Assembly: GCA_004555915.1 (NCBI GenBank)
Contig: SFJM01000008.1
Location: forward strand, 118,806 to 182,805
Length of the DNA stretch: 64,000 nucleotides
Source of the DNA: Clostridiales bacterium
Lineage (GTDB): Bacteria > Bacillota > Clostridia > Oscillospirales > Butyricicoccaceae
Direction of reading: 5' to 3'
The notes under the pieces are model-generated. The model saw nothing but the letters and a program-made list of their open reading frames with translations. It ran no database searches and was not told the DNA's origin. The first letter of the stretch is position 1, and each line of letters begins with the position of its first letter. Shown piece after piece: positions 1 to 8,832 of the stretch. A program made the position numbers and the translations under genes.

Positions 1-2
1 CG

Positions 3-314
3 GAGAGGATACAGCATCGGCTGAAGCCGGTTGTCAAACGGCATAAAATCGGCTGGAGACAGCAGGAGGAAACCATAGATACCCTGTGGCTGCCGGATCG
101 GGAGGAGGTTCTGGGAGAAAACTGCCGGTATAGACAGCTGTTTTATTCAGACGCCGCCCGGGCAAAGACTCTGGCAGGAGAGGAGGAGGCTGTCACGTGG
201 TGGCTGCGGTGCTCCGTCAGCAGTGATATCTATAGCTTCATTGACAGGGACGGATATGCACTCAACGGTGCAGCAGCCAATGCAAACGGTGTAGCACTTT
301 GCTTTTGTACATAA
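3..314 (+). CDS. C-terminal end of a DUF6273-type protein (partial)
   Basis: An open frame runs in from the left edge and stops at 312-314. It reads LWLPDREEVLGE, then WWLRCS, then FIDRDGYALNG and ends GVALCFCT. This is the pattern of the DUF6273/SUMF1-like domain: a leucine-proline motif, a tryptophan pair followed by arginine, then a Val/Gly-rich end that is usually GVRPAF. Only the last 103 residues are visible, so the N-terminus and any zinc ribbon or membrane segment lie outside the window. It ends 15 bases before the next zinc-ribbon gene, so it probably belongs to the same operon. Function unknown. Confidence 0.6.
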   Translation, partial: ERIQHRLKPVVKRHKIGWRQQEETIDTLWLPDREEVLGENCRYRQLFYSDAARAKTLAGEEEAVTWWLRCSVSSDIYSFIDRDGYALNGAAANANGVALCFCT

Positions 315-329
315 AGAGGAGAGAAGACA

Positions 330-1031
330 ATGCAGTATACATGCAGGATATGCGGCAGGAACGCGGTACAGCATGAGGGTGATATCTGTGCGGCGTGTAT
401 GGCGGCAGAGCATCCGGCACCGCAGAGAAAGCGGACAAGCAGAAAGATTCTGCTGGATACAGAGGCAGTGGACAACCAGCTGCCGGAAGAAGCGCTTGCA
501 GAGCAGCCGGTATATGAAGAACCATTGCCAGCGGACGAGGAGGAACCGGCAGATGAATCGGCAGACAGGAACCAACCGGTTACCCATGGCGTGATTCACA
601 ATGTCACCAGGGAGGAGCTGGATCAGTCGGTACCGGTGCGCTGGCTGCGGTCATTCTTCCGGGGCGTGCCATATTCCTTCAGCGATACGGCCACGCTGTT
701 TCAGGTATTTCCCAGTGATAACGGCAATGCTCTGAATGAAATGGGAAATGCATTCGATCAGGTGATCGTCTATGGCAAAATCAGCCCGGCAGCCATTGCG
801 GAAAGCAGTGATGTGGAGATTTACGGTTATCGGGATGCGGATAACAATGTGATTGTCAGCAGCATCCGCAGCAAGGCCAGCGGAGCCATTGCGGAGCCTC
901 GCGGCATGCTTCGGGCAGGAGTTGTCCGGGGCGTGACGGTTGCCGCATTTGCTGCGGTTCTCGGTGTACTGTTTGTGTGCGGTTCCGCTATTTCCAGTGC
1001 TCTTTCCACTATTTTTGGCACAGGAAAATAA
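330..1031 (+). CDS. zinc-ribbon protein with C-terminal membrane segment
   Basis: 233 residues with ribosome site AGAGGAGAGA. Residues 5-24 hold two Cys-x2-Cys pairs (CRICG and CAAC), a zinc ribbon. Residues 30-90 are Glu/Ala/Pro-rich and probably disordered. A compact domain at about 95-195 contains FDQVIVYGKI and VEIYGYRDADNN, which looks like a small beta-barrel. Residues 196-225 are a hydrophobic membrane helix. First complete member of a zinc-ribbon operon reaching 7811. A 113-base gap follows, the longest in the cassette. Function unknown. Confidence 0.7.
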   Translation: MQYTCRICGRNAVQHEGDICAACMAAEHPAPQRKRTSRKILLDTEAVDNQLPEEALAEQPVYEEPLPADEEEPADESADRNQPVTHGVIHNVTREELDQSVPVRWLRSFFRGVPYSFSDTATLFQVFPSDNGNALNEMGNAFDQVIVYGKISPAAIAESSDVEIYGYRDADNNVIVSSIRSKASGAIAEPRGMLRAGVVRGVTVAAFAAVLGVLFVCGSAISSALSTIFGTGK

Positions 1032-1144
1032 CAATGCTGGTGTAACAGCAAAAGCATATATCGTTTACAATAGCCTGATATCCAGCCGGCAGCAAACGGA
1101 TATACAGGCATAAAGATCATACATCAAAGGAAGAAGGGAAATTC

Positions 1145-2899
1145 ATGGCAGATGAAAGACTGATTCACTATGCCGATCTGAGAACCATCGAGCGCAATTT
1201 GCAGTCGATTGGCGGAGATTTGCAGTCGATTGACGGCAATTTAAAGACACTGGACAACGATGTGGGAACCGTCAATAGCAATGTAAAGGTTGTCTATGAT
1301 GAGCTGGGTTCCCTGGCACAGCAGTTTCATGACTTTGTTCTTGCGCAGAATGCAGCCAATAACCTGAATGAAGCAAAGGCGGATCTGATTACAGTCCGGC
1401 AGGAGCTGGAGAAACATTTCGGACATTATGATATCGTGCGCCGAACCACAACCGGCATCCTGCAGGCAAATGATCTGGGTATTGTACGGCAGGATACCAT
1501 CAGTACCGCGACAGAGGAACTGATGATTTCCGCACCACGGTACTGGCTGGCTCCATGCCTGGTGGCACTGGCTGCATGGATCAGCGATCAGCCGGAGCTG
1601 TCAGAAAAAGCTGTACGGGAGGCAATCCGGCGCAATGATGAAAAAACCTCGCTGTTTTTTGCCCTGATCTGCCGGCGTGCCGACAGAAAACAGGCCTGCC
1701 TGAAGTGGACCCAGCGGTATCTGGCCAATCAGGACGAAGAAAATCTGGACCGCAATGCCATTATTATTCTGGATGCGTTTGCCAGCGGCCTGTTGGGCTC
1801 GGATTCCGAGGGTGTTGTTTCGCGGCAGATGGGAGAATGGATGGATCATCTGTCTGAACAGCCGGGCTTTACAGAACAGCAGACCCAGCAGTGGTCGGAT
1901 GCCATCAATCTGAAGCGCAAGCCGCTGCAGGATGATTCCTACACCTATCTGAGGAAATACAGCAAGACCTGGCCGGTATTGCAGGACATTCTGGAGGGTG
2001 CCAATCTGCATGCGGATATTCTGGCATATTTCCAGGGGATTTTCGATCAGGAAGCATCGACAGAAACCCTGAAGGAACAGCTGGACGGTATTTTGGACAG
2101 CCTGGTAACGGATTTTGACGATGAGGAGCTTCCACTGAGAAAACGGGAACGTGAGGATGAGCTGATTGTGCAGTATCGCGGCGATAAAGCCCGTGCACAG
2201 CATGATATGGCAATTGAACAGACTGCTTTTGAGGAGCAGAAGGATTTTACCCAGCTGCTTACCGATGCAGCCATGAAGCCGGAAAGCTCCCATGCCAGTG
2301 CTTCCACACAAAAGTTTGCCATTGCACTGTCCAAGGAATGGATTTCAGATGCATATGACGATGTGGTGGCACAGAACCGCATGAAGATTCCAAATGAGAT
2401 TGAAATTAATGTGGATACCTTCAACGACAAAACCACAGACGGACAGGATGAAAATGAAATTGTTGGCAGATTTAACCGCCAGATTGATACGGAAAAGGCG
2501 AATGCACTGGCGCAGGTGGTTCTGTCCGGCTTTGACAAGTTCTGTCTGGTAGGCGGTGCGGCGATTGCGGCGATTGGACTGGTGATGGCGATTGCAGGCA
2601 GCATATTGCTGGGTATCATTGCTGTCATTGCCGGTGTGGCAATGATCCTGAATTATTTTTCCAAGAAGAAAAAGGTTGAGACAACCCGTCAGAACATTGA
2701 GTCCCAGTTTGAGAACAAGCGCAACGGTGGTATCCAGATTATCCGTGCCCTGCTGGCAGAAATTGTGGATTTTCGTACTGAATTTGCGCAAAAGGATGGA
2801 GAAAGTGAAAAGGTCACTGCATTCCTGGAGCAGATTACCCCGGATCAGTATGTAAGAAAGCTTGCAGACTCCAACCGGCGGATCAGAGTCAACCGATAA
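1145..2899 (+). CDS. large coiled-coil protein with one membrane hairpin, function unknown
   Basis: 584 residues with ribosome site GGAAGAAGGGAAA. Residues 10-60 are heptad-like with repeated LQSI/LKTL units, predicting a coiled coil. Residues 100-300 look like an all-helical repeat domain. Residues about 468-502 are strongly hydrophobic and Gly/Ala-rich (GGAAIAAIGLVMAIAG then a second stretch), fitting a membrane hairpin, followed by KKKK and a helical tail. No enzyme motif is visible. It sits between a zinc-ribbon membrane protein and a soluble zinc-ribbon protein upstream of an AAA+ ATPase, so a scaffold or ATPase substrate role is possible. That role is inference. Confidence 0.7.
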   Translation: MADERLIHYADLRTIERNLQSIGGDLQSIDGNLKTLDNDVGTVNSNVKVVYDELGSLAQQFHDFVLAQNAANNLNEAKADLITVRQELEKHFGHYDIVRRTTTGILQANDLGIVRQDTISTATEELMISAPRYWLAPCLVALAAWISDQPELSEKAVREAIRRNDEKTSLFFALICRRADRKQACLKWTQRYLANQDEENLDRNAIIILDAFASGLLGSDSEGVVSRQMGEWMDHLSEQPGFTEQQTQQWSDAINLKRKPLQDDSYTYLRKYSKTWPVLQDILEGANLHADILAYFQGIFDQEASTETLKEQLDGILDSLVTDFDDEELPLRKREREDELIVQYRGDKARAQHDMAIEQTAFEEQKDFTQLLTDAAMKPESSHASASTQKFAIALSKEWISDAYDDVVAQNRMKIPNEIEINVDTFNDKTTDGQDENEIVGRFNRQIDTEKANALAQVVLSGFDKFCLVGGAAIAAIGLVMAIAGSILLGIIAVIAGVAMILNYFSKKKKVETTRQNIESQFENKRNGGIQIIRALLAEIVDFRTEFAQKDGESEKVTAFLEQITPDQYVRKLADSNRRIRVNR

Positions 2900-2919
2900 C
2901 GGACGGAGGAGAATGAGCT

Positions 2920-3357
2920 ATGAATGCGAAATCAAAAGCGGATTTTATCAATGCTGTTGCAGGCGGAGGAAAAATTCCCTGTCCGAACTGTAACGCCCTG
3001 AATGATGTGGATTCCAAATTCTGCATTACCTGTGGTACCAAGCTTGTACGGCCGGAGCCGAAGCCGGAAGCTGACCTGCCATTTCCAAAGGTGGAACAGA
3101 CGCCTCCTGCTCAGAAGCCGCAGGCTGACCTGCCGTTCCGGAAGGTGGAACAGCCTGTGGAGCCGGTGCAGGCAGAAGCGCCACAGAAGAAAGAGGTTCC
3201 GTTCCAGACTATTTCGGATGCAAAACAGGTGCCTGAAACAAAGCAGGAGGTTCTCTATGGGGCGTATGTAGAGCCAAAGAGTGTGTTTGCGGAAGGACTG
3301 CCGGAATGGAGCATTGAGCCGCCGCAGGTTGTGGTAAGGAGGAAACGATACAGATGA
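2920..3357 (+). CDS. zinc-ribbon protein with proline-rich tail
   Basis: 145 residues with ribosome site GGACGGAGGAG. Residues 20-40 read CPNCN then CITCG, a four-cysteine zinc ribbon of the double-zinc-ribbon type. The rest is low complexity with imperfect repeats of the form ADLPFxKVEQ (two to three copies), probably an unstructured linker or binding tail. No membrane segment. The stop overlaps the next start (ATGATAG at 3354), which implies translational coupling with the 149-residue protein. Probably an adaptor; function unknown. Confidence 0.7.
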   Translation: MNAKSKADFINAVAGGGKIPCPNCNALNDVDSKFCITCGTKLVRPEPKPEADLPFPKVEQTPPAQKPQADLPFRKVEQPVEPVQAEAPQKKEVPFQTISDAKQVPETKQEVLYGAYVEPKSVFAEGLPEWSIEPPQVVVRRKRYR

Positions 3358-3803
3358 TAGCAGCACCGCATACCTATGCAGAATGGGTCAGGGTTCTGGA
3401 TTTGTTTCAGTCCAAATCCAACGATGAGAATGTGCTGCAGGCCATGCGGCAGGGCACAATTGAATGGCAGACCGGCGTGGCAGAGCGTTTTGCCAGGCGG
3501 CTGATTGACGCGGTCAATGTCCGCATCAATGCAGCTACAGATAAATTCCAGCGGGATTTATCCCATGCCCATGGACAGGAAGGGGCAATCATCCAGGCTC
3601 TGCTGTCACTGAGAAAGGAGCTGTCCTTTCTGGCAAAGGCAATCAACCTTCCGGCACTTCCCGCAAAGGACCGGAACCATTATCTGGATCTGGTTGTCAG
3701 GAAGGCGGATGAAATACAGAAGGCTTTGGAGGATTCTGCACGGCGGGATCATACCGGAAGGCTTGCCAGCATTGTCCGAAACCATAAGGTGAACCGATTA
3801 TAA
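3354..3803 (+). CDS. hypothetical helical protein of the zinc-ribbon/AAA cassette
   Basis: 149 residues overlapping the previous gene by 4 bases, preceded by AAGGAGG. The sequence is almost all helix-forming, begins MIAAPHTYAEWVRVLDLFQ and has no membrane segment, cysteine cluster or catalytic motif. It ends 19 bases before the AAA+ gene. Tight coupling to both neighbours suggests a small partner or adaptor of the ATPase, but nothing in the sequence states its role. Confidence 0.7.
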   Translation: MIAAPHTYAEWVRVLDLFQSKSNDENVLQAMRQGTIEWQTGVAERFARRLIDAVNVRINAATDKFQRDLSHAHGQEGAIIQALLSLRKELSFLAKAINLPALPAKDRNHYLDLVVRKADEIQKALEDSARRDHTGRLASIVRNHKVNRL

Positions 3804-3822
3804 CAAATACGAGGAAGTTAGC

Positions 3823-5397
3823 ATGAGTGACATTGCGAAAAGCAAAGAATTATTGAAACGATATTCCATTGCACGCATTCCGTTTGTGGCTGTCAATACC
3901 ATTGAGGCGGGACGTACACTGGATCTGCTGAAGGAGATTGCAGGGGAGCTGTCATTGTCCTTTTTTGCCCATACGCTGTCTAAGGGTGTCTATGACCTGA
4001 CCTCCGGCAGGGTATTGAATGAGGATAAGTCGGTTTACGGTGCCATTGACTTTATGACGGAGCAGATGAAACGCAAGCAGTATCTGACATTGATTCTTAC
4101 GGATGTTCCGGATCTGAGCAAGGATAACAGCGAATCCAGACAGCTTCTCGCGCTGGTCAATCTGGCGAATGAATCCGGCGGCATGATTCTTGTGCTGACC
4201 AATCAGCCGATCTGGAACCAGCTGCAGCGTCAGGGCATGATTGTCAAAATTGACAAACCGAATGAAAATGAGATGTATGCCATTATCAGGGAATATATTG
4301 ACGATTATCGCAATGAAATTCCGATTGAATGGGATCATTCAGATATCCGGGAAGCGGCATCCATTCTTGCCGGTGTTACCCGCATTGAGGCGGAAAATGT
4401 GATTGCCGCCCTGATTGCGAACCGCCGCATCCGGAAATCCGATATGGATGAGGTTCGGTTTGCCAAGGACCGTCTGTTTTCCGATATTTCCGGACTGGAA
4501 AAAATCGATGTGGATGAAAATGTGAAGGATGTAGGCGGACTGAGCGGCCTGCGCAAATGGCTCAGCGAGAAGAAAAATCTGCTCACACCGGAAAAGCGGG
4601 AGGAGCTGCGTGCCAGGGGCCTGCAGCCTCCCAGAGGCATCCTGCTTGTGGGTGTACCGGGCTGCGGTAAATCCCTGTCTGCCAAGTCGATTTCCGCAAA
4701 CTGGAATCTGCCATTATACCGGCTGGATTTCGCCACGGTACAGGGCAGCTATGTGGGACAGTCCGAACAGCAGCTGAAGGATGCGCTGGCAACGGCGGAA
4801 AATGTCTCGCCATGTATCCTGTGGATTGATGAGATTGAAAAGGGCCTGTCTGGTGTGGCAAATGGCGGTGACGGCGGTGTTTCCACCCGTATGGTGGGAC
4901 AGTTCCTGTTCTGGCTGCAGGAATGCAAAAAACAGGTATTTGTCGTTGCCACAGCCAATGATGTAACCAGGCTGCCCTCGGAGCTTCTCCGGCGGGGACG
5001 CTTTGATGAACTGTTCTTTGTGGACCTTCCCACTGCGGAGGAACGGCGGGAGATTCTGGAGCTGTATATGCGCAAATATCTGGATCTGCAGTTTGCCGGT
5101 GCCTTTGCTGACCAGATTGTGGAAATCAGCGATGGCTTTACCGGTGCAGATCTGGAGTCTACTGTAAGGGATCTGGCATATCGCACCATTGCAAATGACA
5201 ATTTTGTTCTGGATACAACAAATATTATCTCCGCATTTGAGAATGTCATTCCATTATCCCAGACCAGCCCGGAGAAAATTGAAGCCATCCGCGAATGGGG
5301 CAAGGAACGGGCGGTTCCCGCTTCGGGAAAACCCATTGGCGGGGAAACACTGAGCCAGAAAAAGAGCGGTCCGCGCACACGTACCGTACTGGTATAA
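3823..5397 (+). CDS. Ycf46-like AAA+ ATPase
   Basis: 524 residues with ribosome site GAGGAAG. The N-terminal 230 residues resemble the degenerate first ATPase-like domain of Ycf46-type proteins. The second half is a full AAA+ module: Walker A GVPGCGKS at about 276, Walker B ILWIDEIEK at about 332, sensor 1 VVATANDV and an arginine-finger segment RRGRFDE near 389, then a helical lid. Length and two-part build match Ycf46, known from cyanobacteria and plastids and scattered in bacteria. Likely the motor of this operon, remodelling a partner protein; the substrate is unknown. Confidence 0.85.
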   Translation: MSDIAKSKELLKRYSIARIPFVAVNTIEAGRTLDLLKEIAGELSLSFFAHTLSKGVYDLTSGRVLNEDKSVYGAIDFMTEQMKRKQYLTLILTDVPDLSKDNSESRQLLALVNLANESGGMILVLTNQPIWNQLQRQGMIVKIDKPNENEMYAIIREYIDDYRNEIPIEWDHSDIREAASILAGVTRIEAENVIAALIANRRIRKSDMDEVRFAKDRLFSDISGLEKIDVDENVKDVGGLSGLRKWLSEKKNLLTPEKREELRARGLQPPRGILLVGVPGCGKSLSAKSISANWNLPLYRLDFATVQGSYVGQSEQQLKDALATAENVSPCILWIDEIEKGLSGVANGGDGGVSTRMVGQFLFWLQECKKQVFVVATANDVTRLPSELLRRGRFDELFFVDLPTAEERREILELYMRKYLDLQFAGAFADQIVEISDGFTGADLESTVRDLAYRTIANDNFVLDTTNIISAFENVIPLSQTSPEKIEAIREWGKERAVPASGKPIGGETLSQKKSGPRTRTVLV

Positions 5398-5457
5398 CGA
5401 TCAACAGACATCATGTCATTGCCATGATGCACAGCTATGGATGCAGGAGGGGAAAAC

Positions 5458-5952
5458 ATGCCGAAACCATTGCTGCACAAACCGCAACAGACCCGGACAG
5501 AAACCTATAATCCGCTGAGTCTGACACAGAAGCCGATGCAAAATCAGCAAACACAGATGGAGAAAATGAAGCTGGATCGACTGTTGCGAAAGAAACGGTC
5601 ACCGGCATATATGGAAGCGCTGCGCAATCTGGATGCCGGAGGCCATGTACATAACCAGAACCGGGTGAGGGAAATCATTGACACCATCCGGCAGGAATTC
5701 CCGGAGGTTGAAATCACAGGAATCCTGCTGGGATATGTTTCGGCCTGTTATCTGGGCGCACCTTATGAGGTGCATGTTCTGGATATGGCAGGCGGGATTG
5801 TGGAGCATTACAAAGCCGGACAACCGCTGCCGGGTGGTCTGGAGAAGGCCAGGAACATTGCCATGCGGGGTGGATATGCCTTTATTGAGGTGTATGTTGA
5901 CTGCTGCCGGGCAATCAAAGATAACGGCGACGTAGCGGTTATATCCTGCTGA
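5458..5952 (+). CDS. hypothetical protein of the zinc-ribbon/AAA cassette
   Basis: 164 residues from the ATG at 5458, chosen because AGGAGGGG lies 6 bases upstream; an in-frame ATG at 5437 has no such site. The first 60 residues are polar (KPLLHKPQQTRTE), and the last 100 form an apparently folded alpha/beta domain with VEITGILLGYVSACYLG and YEVHVLDMAGGIVEHY. No membrane segment or recognisable motif. It follows the ATPase by 60 bases and precedes the two modular membrane proteins by 20. Confidence 0.7.
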   Translation: MPKPLLHKPQQTRTETYNPLSLTQKPMQNQQTQMEKMKLDRLLRKKRSPAYMEALRNLDAGGHVHNQNRVREIIDTIRQEFPEVEITGILLGYVSACYLGAPYEVHVLDMAGGIVEHYKAGQPLPGGLEKARNIAMRGGYAFIEVYVDCCRAIKDNGDVAVISC

Positions 5953-5972
5953 GGGAAAGAGGGGATCACAGC

Positions 5973-6938
5973 ATGTTTTGCAAAAATTGCGGAACGCAGT
6001 TGAAGAATGAGGCGAAATTCTGTCCCCGATGCGGCGTGCCGGTTGTATCGCAGGAAACGGCCGCGCAGCAGACACAGCCTCTGGATACAGCCGTGCAGCA
6101 GAAGAAATGGAAGAACTCCTATACGGTTCTGGTACTGATTGGTATTTTTGCTGTGGCGATTGCAGCTGGTTTTGGCATCAAAGCGTTTCGGAATACCGGT
6201 GAGCCGGATGAAGCGGCCATATCTGCCGTTTCAGGAAATACAGCAGATACCAGCAGACAAAAGGAGCCGGCAGAAGAGGACACCATCAGCGGGGCGGACA
6301 CCGGAAATTCTGCTGTCAGCCAAACCGATACAGAGGAGAATCCTGTCAGCCTGACCGATGAAACCGCATGTGACGCGGATTTATATCCAATACCGGAGCG
6401 AACCCTGCGGTATACATCCGGCCGGGTCATGTCAGGTGATGATATCAAATATGTGCAGGCTGCGCTGGTGGAAATGAATTACAGTGGTCTTTCTGTGAAT
6501 GGCTATTATGATTCAGATACGGCATATGCGGTGGAACGGTTTCAGAAAAACCATGCGTATGCACAGGATGGCATAGTAGATGCGGCAATGGCGCAGCATA
6601 TCCAGTCCGCACTGGAAGAATGGAGGGAAAAGCAGTCCCGTATTCCGGAGCTGACAGAGGAAACCTCTGTGGATGCCGATCTCTACCCGGTTCCGGAACG
6701 AAAACTGTACTATCGTTCGGACAGCTCCATTTCCGGCGAGGATGTGAAGTATGTACAAGCCGCATTGATCGAAATGGAGTATACCGGCATTTCCGTCACA
6801 GGATATTATGATTCCGCTACTGCAGCTGCTGTGAAACGATTCCAGCGCAATCATGATTTGACAGTGGACGGCATTGTAGGCGATCAGACAACGGCAGCAT
6901 TGCAGAAATATCTGGCAGTCTGGCGGAGTAAACATTAA
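5973..6938 (+). CDS. zinc-ribbon membrane protein with two peptidoglycan-binding repeats
   Basis: 321 residues. MFCKNCGTQLK and CPRCG form an N-terminal zinc ribbon. KKWKNSY then a hydrophobic stretch at about 48-68 make one membrane helix. A Ser/Thr/Glu/Asp-rich linker follows. Two copies of a domain with the peptidoglycan-binding type 1 pattern come last (residues about 150-220 and 240-318), each with GDDIKYVQAAL or GEDVKYVQAAL, GYYDS and AVERFQKNH or AVKRFQRNH. The ribbon should be cytoplasmic and the repeats outside, so it may tie a cytoplasmic complex to the wall. Its first 70 residues closely match those of the next gene. Confidence 0.82.
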   Translation: MFCKNCGTQLKNEAKFCPRCGVPVVSQETAAQQTQPLDTAVQQKKWKNSYTVLVLIGIFAVAIAAGFGIKAFRNTGEPDEAAISAVSGNTADTSRQKEPAEEDTISGADTGNSAVSQTDTEENPVSLTDETACDADLYPIPERTLRYTSGRVMSGDDIKYVQAALVEMNYSGLSVNGYYDSDTAYAVERFQKNHAYAQDGIVDAAMAQHIQSALEEWREKQSRIPELTEETSVDADLYPVPERKLYYRSDSSISGEDVKYVQAALIEMEYTGISVTGYYDSATAAAVKRFQRNHDLTVDGIVGDQTTAALQKYLAVWRSKH

Positions 6939-6956
6939 GAAAGAGGGGAACACGGG

Positions 6957-7811
6957 ATGTTTTGCAAAAATTGCGGAACACAGTTAAAAGATGAGGCGAG
7001 ATTTTGTCCGAAATGCGGCACGCCGGTGGGAGTAAATCAGCAGAATCCGGACAATCAGGACGGTTATACGCCGCCGCAGCCACCGGTGCCAAAGAAATGG
7101 AAGGATAGCTATACTATTTTTGCATTGATCGGTGTATTTGCCGTAGCCATTGCGCTGGGCTTTGGTGCCAAGGCAATCCTGCAGTCCAAAGCCAAGGATG
7201 AAGCAGCCATGTACGCAGCATCAGATGAAACAGGAAACAGCTATGACGATGATAGTTATAGCGATGACGATAGCTATGATGAAGACGGCTATGACATGGA
7301 TGATTATGACGATGACAGCTATGACGATGAAACCGAAAATGAAGCGTATGACGCTACAGAGGACGGCATCCATCGGTACAGCTATATTCTGGATGACTGC
7401 ACATGGACAGAAGCTTTCTATAGCGCACAGGAGCAGGGCGGTTATCTTGCCCGGATCAACAGCCGGGAGGAATATGAGCAGATTATCCGTGATATCCAGC
7501 GCATGGGCTATGAGAAAAAGCAGTGGTTTGTCGGCGCAGGCCGCGACGCCGACAGCACGGCATATTACTGGATAGATGAAAACGGCAATACCTATGGCGA
7601 TAAGCTGAATGATTCGGATTACTGGGCAAGCGCGGAATGGCTGAGCGGTGAGCCGAGCTATCGCAGCGATGGTGTGGAGGAGATGTATGTGGAAATTTTC
7701 TACAGCTCCAGTCTGGGCAGATGGGTCTGGAATGACTGTGCGGATGACGTCATTGGCATAGTCCCGTCCTACAGCGGAAAAGTCGGATATATTGTTGAAT
7801 ACGAAGATTAA
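6957..7811 (+). CDS. zinc-ribbon membrane protein with Asp/Tyr-rich linker and C-type-lectin-like domain
   Basis: 284 residues. The N-terminal zinc ribbon (MFCKNCGTQLKDEARF, CPKCG) and membrane helix (KKWKDSY, about 45-75) are near-copies of the upstream gene. Residues about 95-130 are an acidic Asp/Tyr/Ser repeat (SYDDDSY units) that may bind calcium. The C-terminal 150 residues fit the C-type lectin fold: WTEAFYSAQEQGGYLARINS, WFVGAGRD, YWIDENG, YWASAEWLSGEP and RWVWNDC. The domain should be exposed outside the cell. Last gene of the operon, before a strong terminator. Confidence 0.82.
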   Translation: MFCKNCGTQLKDEARFCPKCGTPVGVNQQNPDNQDGYTPPQPPVPKKWKDSYTIFALIGVFAVAIALGFGAKAILQSKAKDEAAMYAASDETGNSYDDDSYSDDDSYDEDGYDMDDYDDDSYDDETENEAYDATEDGIHRYSYILDDCTWTEAFYSAQEQGGYLARINSREEYEQIIRDIQRMGYEKKQWFVGAGRDADSTAYYWIDENGNTYGDKLNDSDYWASAEWLSGEPSYRSDGVEEMYVEIFYSSSLGRWVWNDCADDVIGIVPSYSGKVGYIVEYED

Positions 7812-7816
7812 AAAAA

Positions 7817-7856
7817 CAGCGGAAGGAATCCTGTCGGACTCTTTCCGCTGCTTCTG
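7817..7856. terminator. bidirectional terminator between convergent genes
   Basis: AGCGGAA at 7818-7824 pairs with TTCCGCT at 7843-7849, extended through GGAATCC/GGACTCT. A-rich and T-rich flanks allow use from both sides. It separates the zinc-ribbon operon from the convergent HAD gene. Confidence 0.8.
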
Positions 7857-7871
7857 TTGTATGTGGATTGT

Positions 7872-8651
7872 TTACGCTTCTCCCGGAATATCGCCCACAC
7901 CGTTGAGCACCAGACGCGGACGGTAAGGGAACTGCTGGATATCCTCCCGGGTGGTAACGCCGGACAGCACCAGAACGGTATCCAGACCGGATTCAATACC
8001 GGCAATCATATCGGTATCCATGCGGTCACCAATCATGGCAGCCTCTTCGGAATGTACACCAAGCAGGCGCAAACCGGTACGCATCATCAGCGGGTTCGGC
8101 TTGCCGACAAAGTATGCCTGCTTCCCGGTTGCCATTTCAATCGGCGAGATCAGTGCCCGGCAGCCCGGCAGAATGCCATGCTCGGAAGGACCGGTCAGAT
8201 CGGAGTTGGTACCGATGAGCTTTGCACCCTTGTTGACCAGACGGATGGCACTGACAATGTTGTCATAGCTGAACGACTGCGGCTCACCGATGACAACATA
8301 CTCCGGGTCAACCTCATTGATGGTGATGCCCGCTGCAAACAGCGCATTCTGCAGGCCATGGTCACCTACGACATAGGCGCTGCAGCCCGGGGACTGATGG
8401 GCAAGGAAGCTGGCAGTTGCCAGTGCGCTGGTATAAAAATGGGATTCATCTACATCCAGACCCATGCGGGCCAGTTTCTGCTGTAATTCCTTGGGAGTAT
8501 AGTGGCTGGAATTGGTTAAAAACAGAAAATGCTTGTTTTCCCGCTGCAGCCAGTCGACAAATTCCCGCACACCCGGCAGGATCTGATTGCCATGATAGAT
8601 GACACCGTCCATATCACAGATAAAGCCGGCTTTATTTCTCAATTGATCCAT
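7872..8651 (-). CDS. HAD-IIA family phosphatase (NagD-like)
   Basis: 259 residues with ribosome site AAAGGAG. Motif I is DMDGVIYHG near residue 14. LFLTNSSHYTPKEL is the NagD-type motif II. The C-terminal end has VGKPNPLMMR and GDRMDTDM, the motif III lysine and motif IV aspartates. These enzymes dephosphorylate small sugar or nucleotide phosphates; this sequence does not fix the substrate. It sits alone on the minus strand with its own promoter at 8701-8729. Confidence 0.88.
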   Translation of the reverse strand: MDQLRNKAGFICDMDGVIYHGNQILPGVREFVDWLQRENKHFLFLTNSSHYTPKELQQKLARMGLDVDESHFYTSALATASFLAHQSPGCSAYVVGDHGLQNALFAAGITINEVDPEYVVIGEPQSFSYDNIVSAIRLVNKGAKLIGTNSDLTGPSEHGILPGCRALISPIEMATGKQAYFVGKPNPLMMRTGLRLLGVHSEEAAMIGDRMDTDMIAGIESGLDTVLVLSGVTTREDIQQFPYRPRLVLNGVGDIPGEA

Positions 8652-8700
8652 GTTGTTTCTCCTTTAAAGTATCAAAAACGAAACGTGTGATTTCCTTTTT

Positions 8701-8729
8701 ATTATACATGAATTTTGCAAAAACGTCAG
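8701..8729 (-). promoter_or_regulatory. sigma-A-type promoter for the HAD phosphatase
   Basis: On the minus strand a CTGACG -35 box and a perfect TATAAT -10 box are 17 bases apart, about 50 bases upstream of the HAD start. Confidence 0.6.
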
Positions 8730-8832
8730 CGTTTTCCATGTAAAATATTTGTAAATGCAAAAAATCATCCATTTCTCGCATGAAATGAATGATTGACATG
8801 AGGTAAAATTGTTGTTCCGGCGGTATTTGCTG

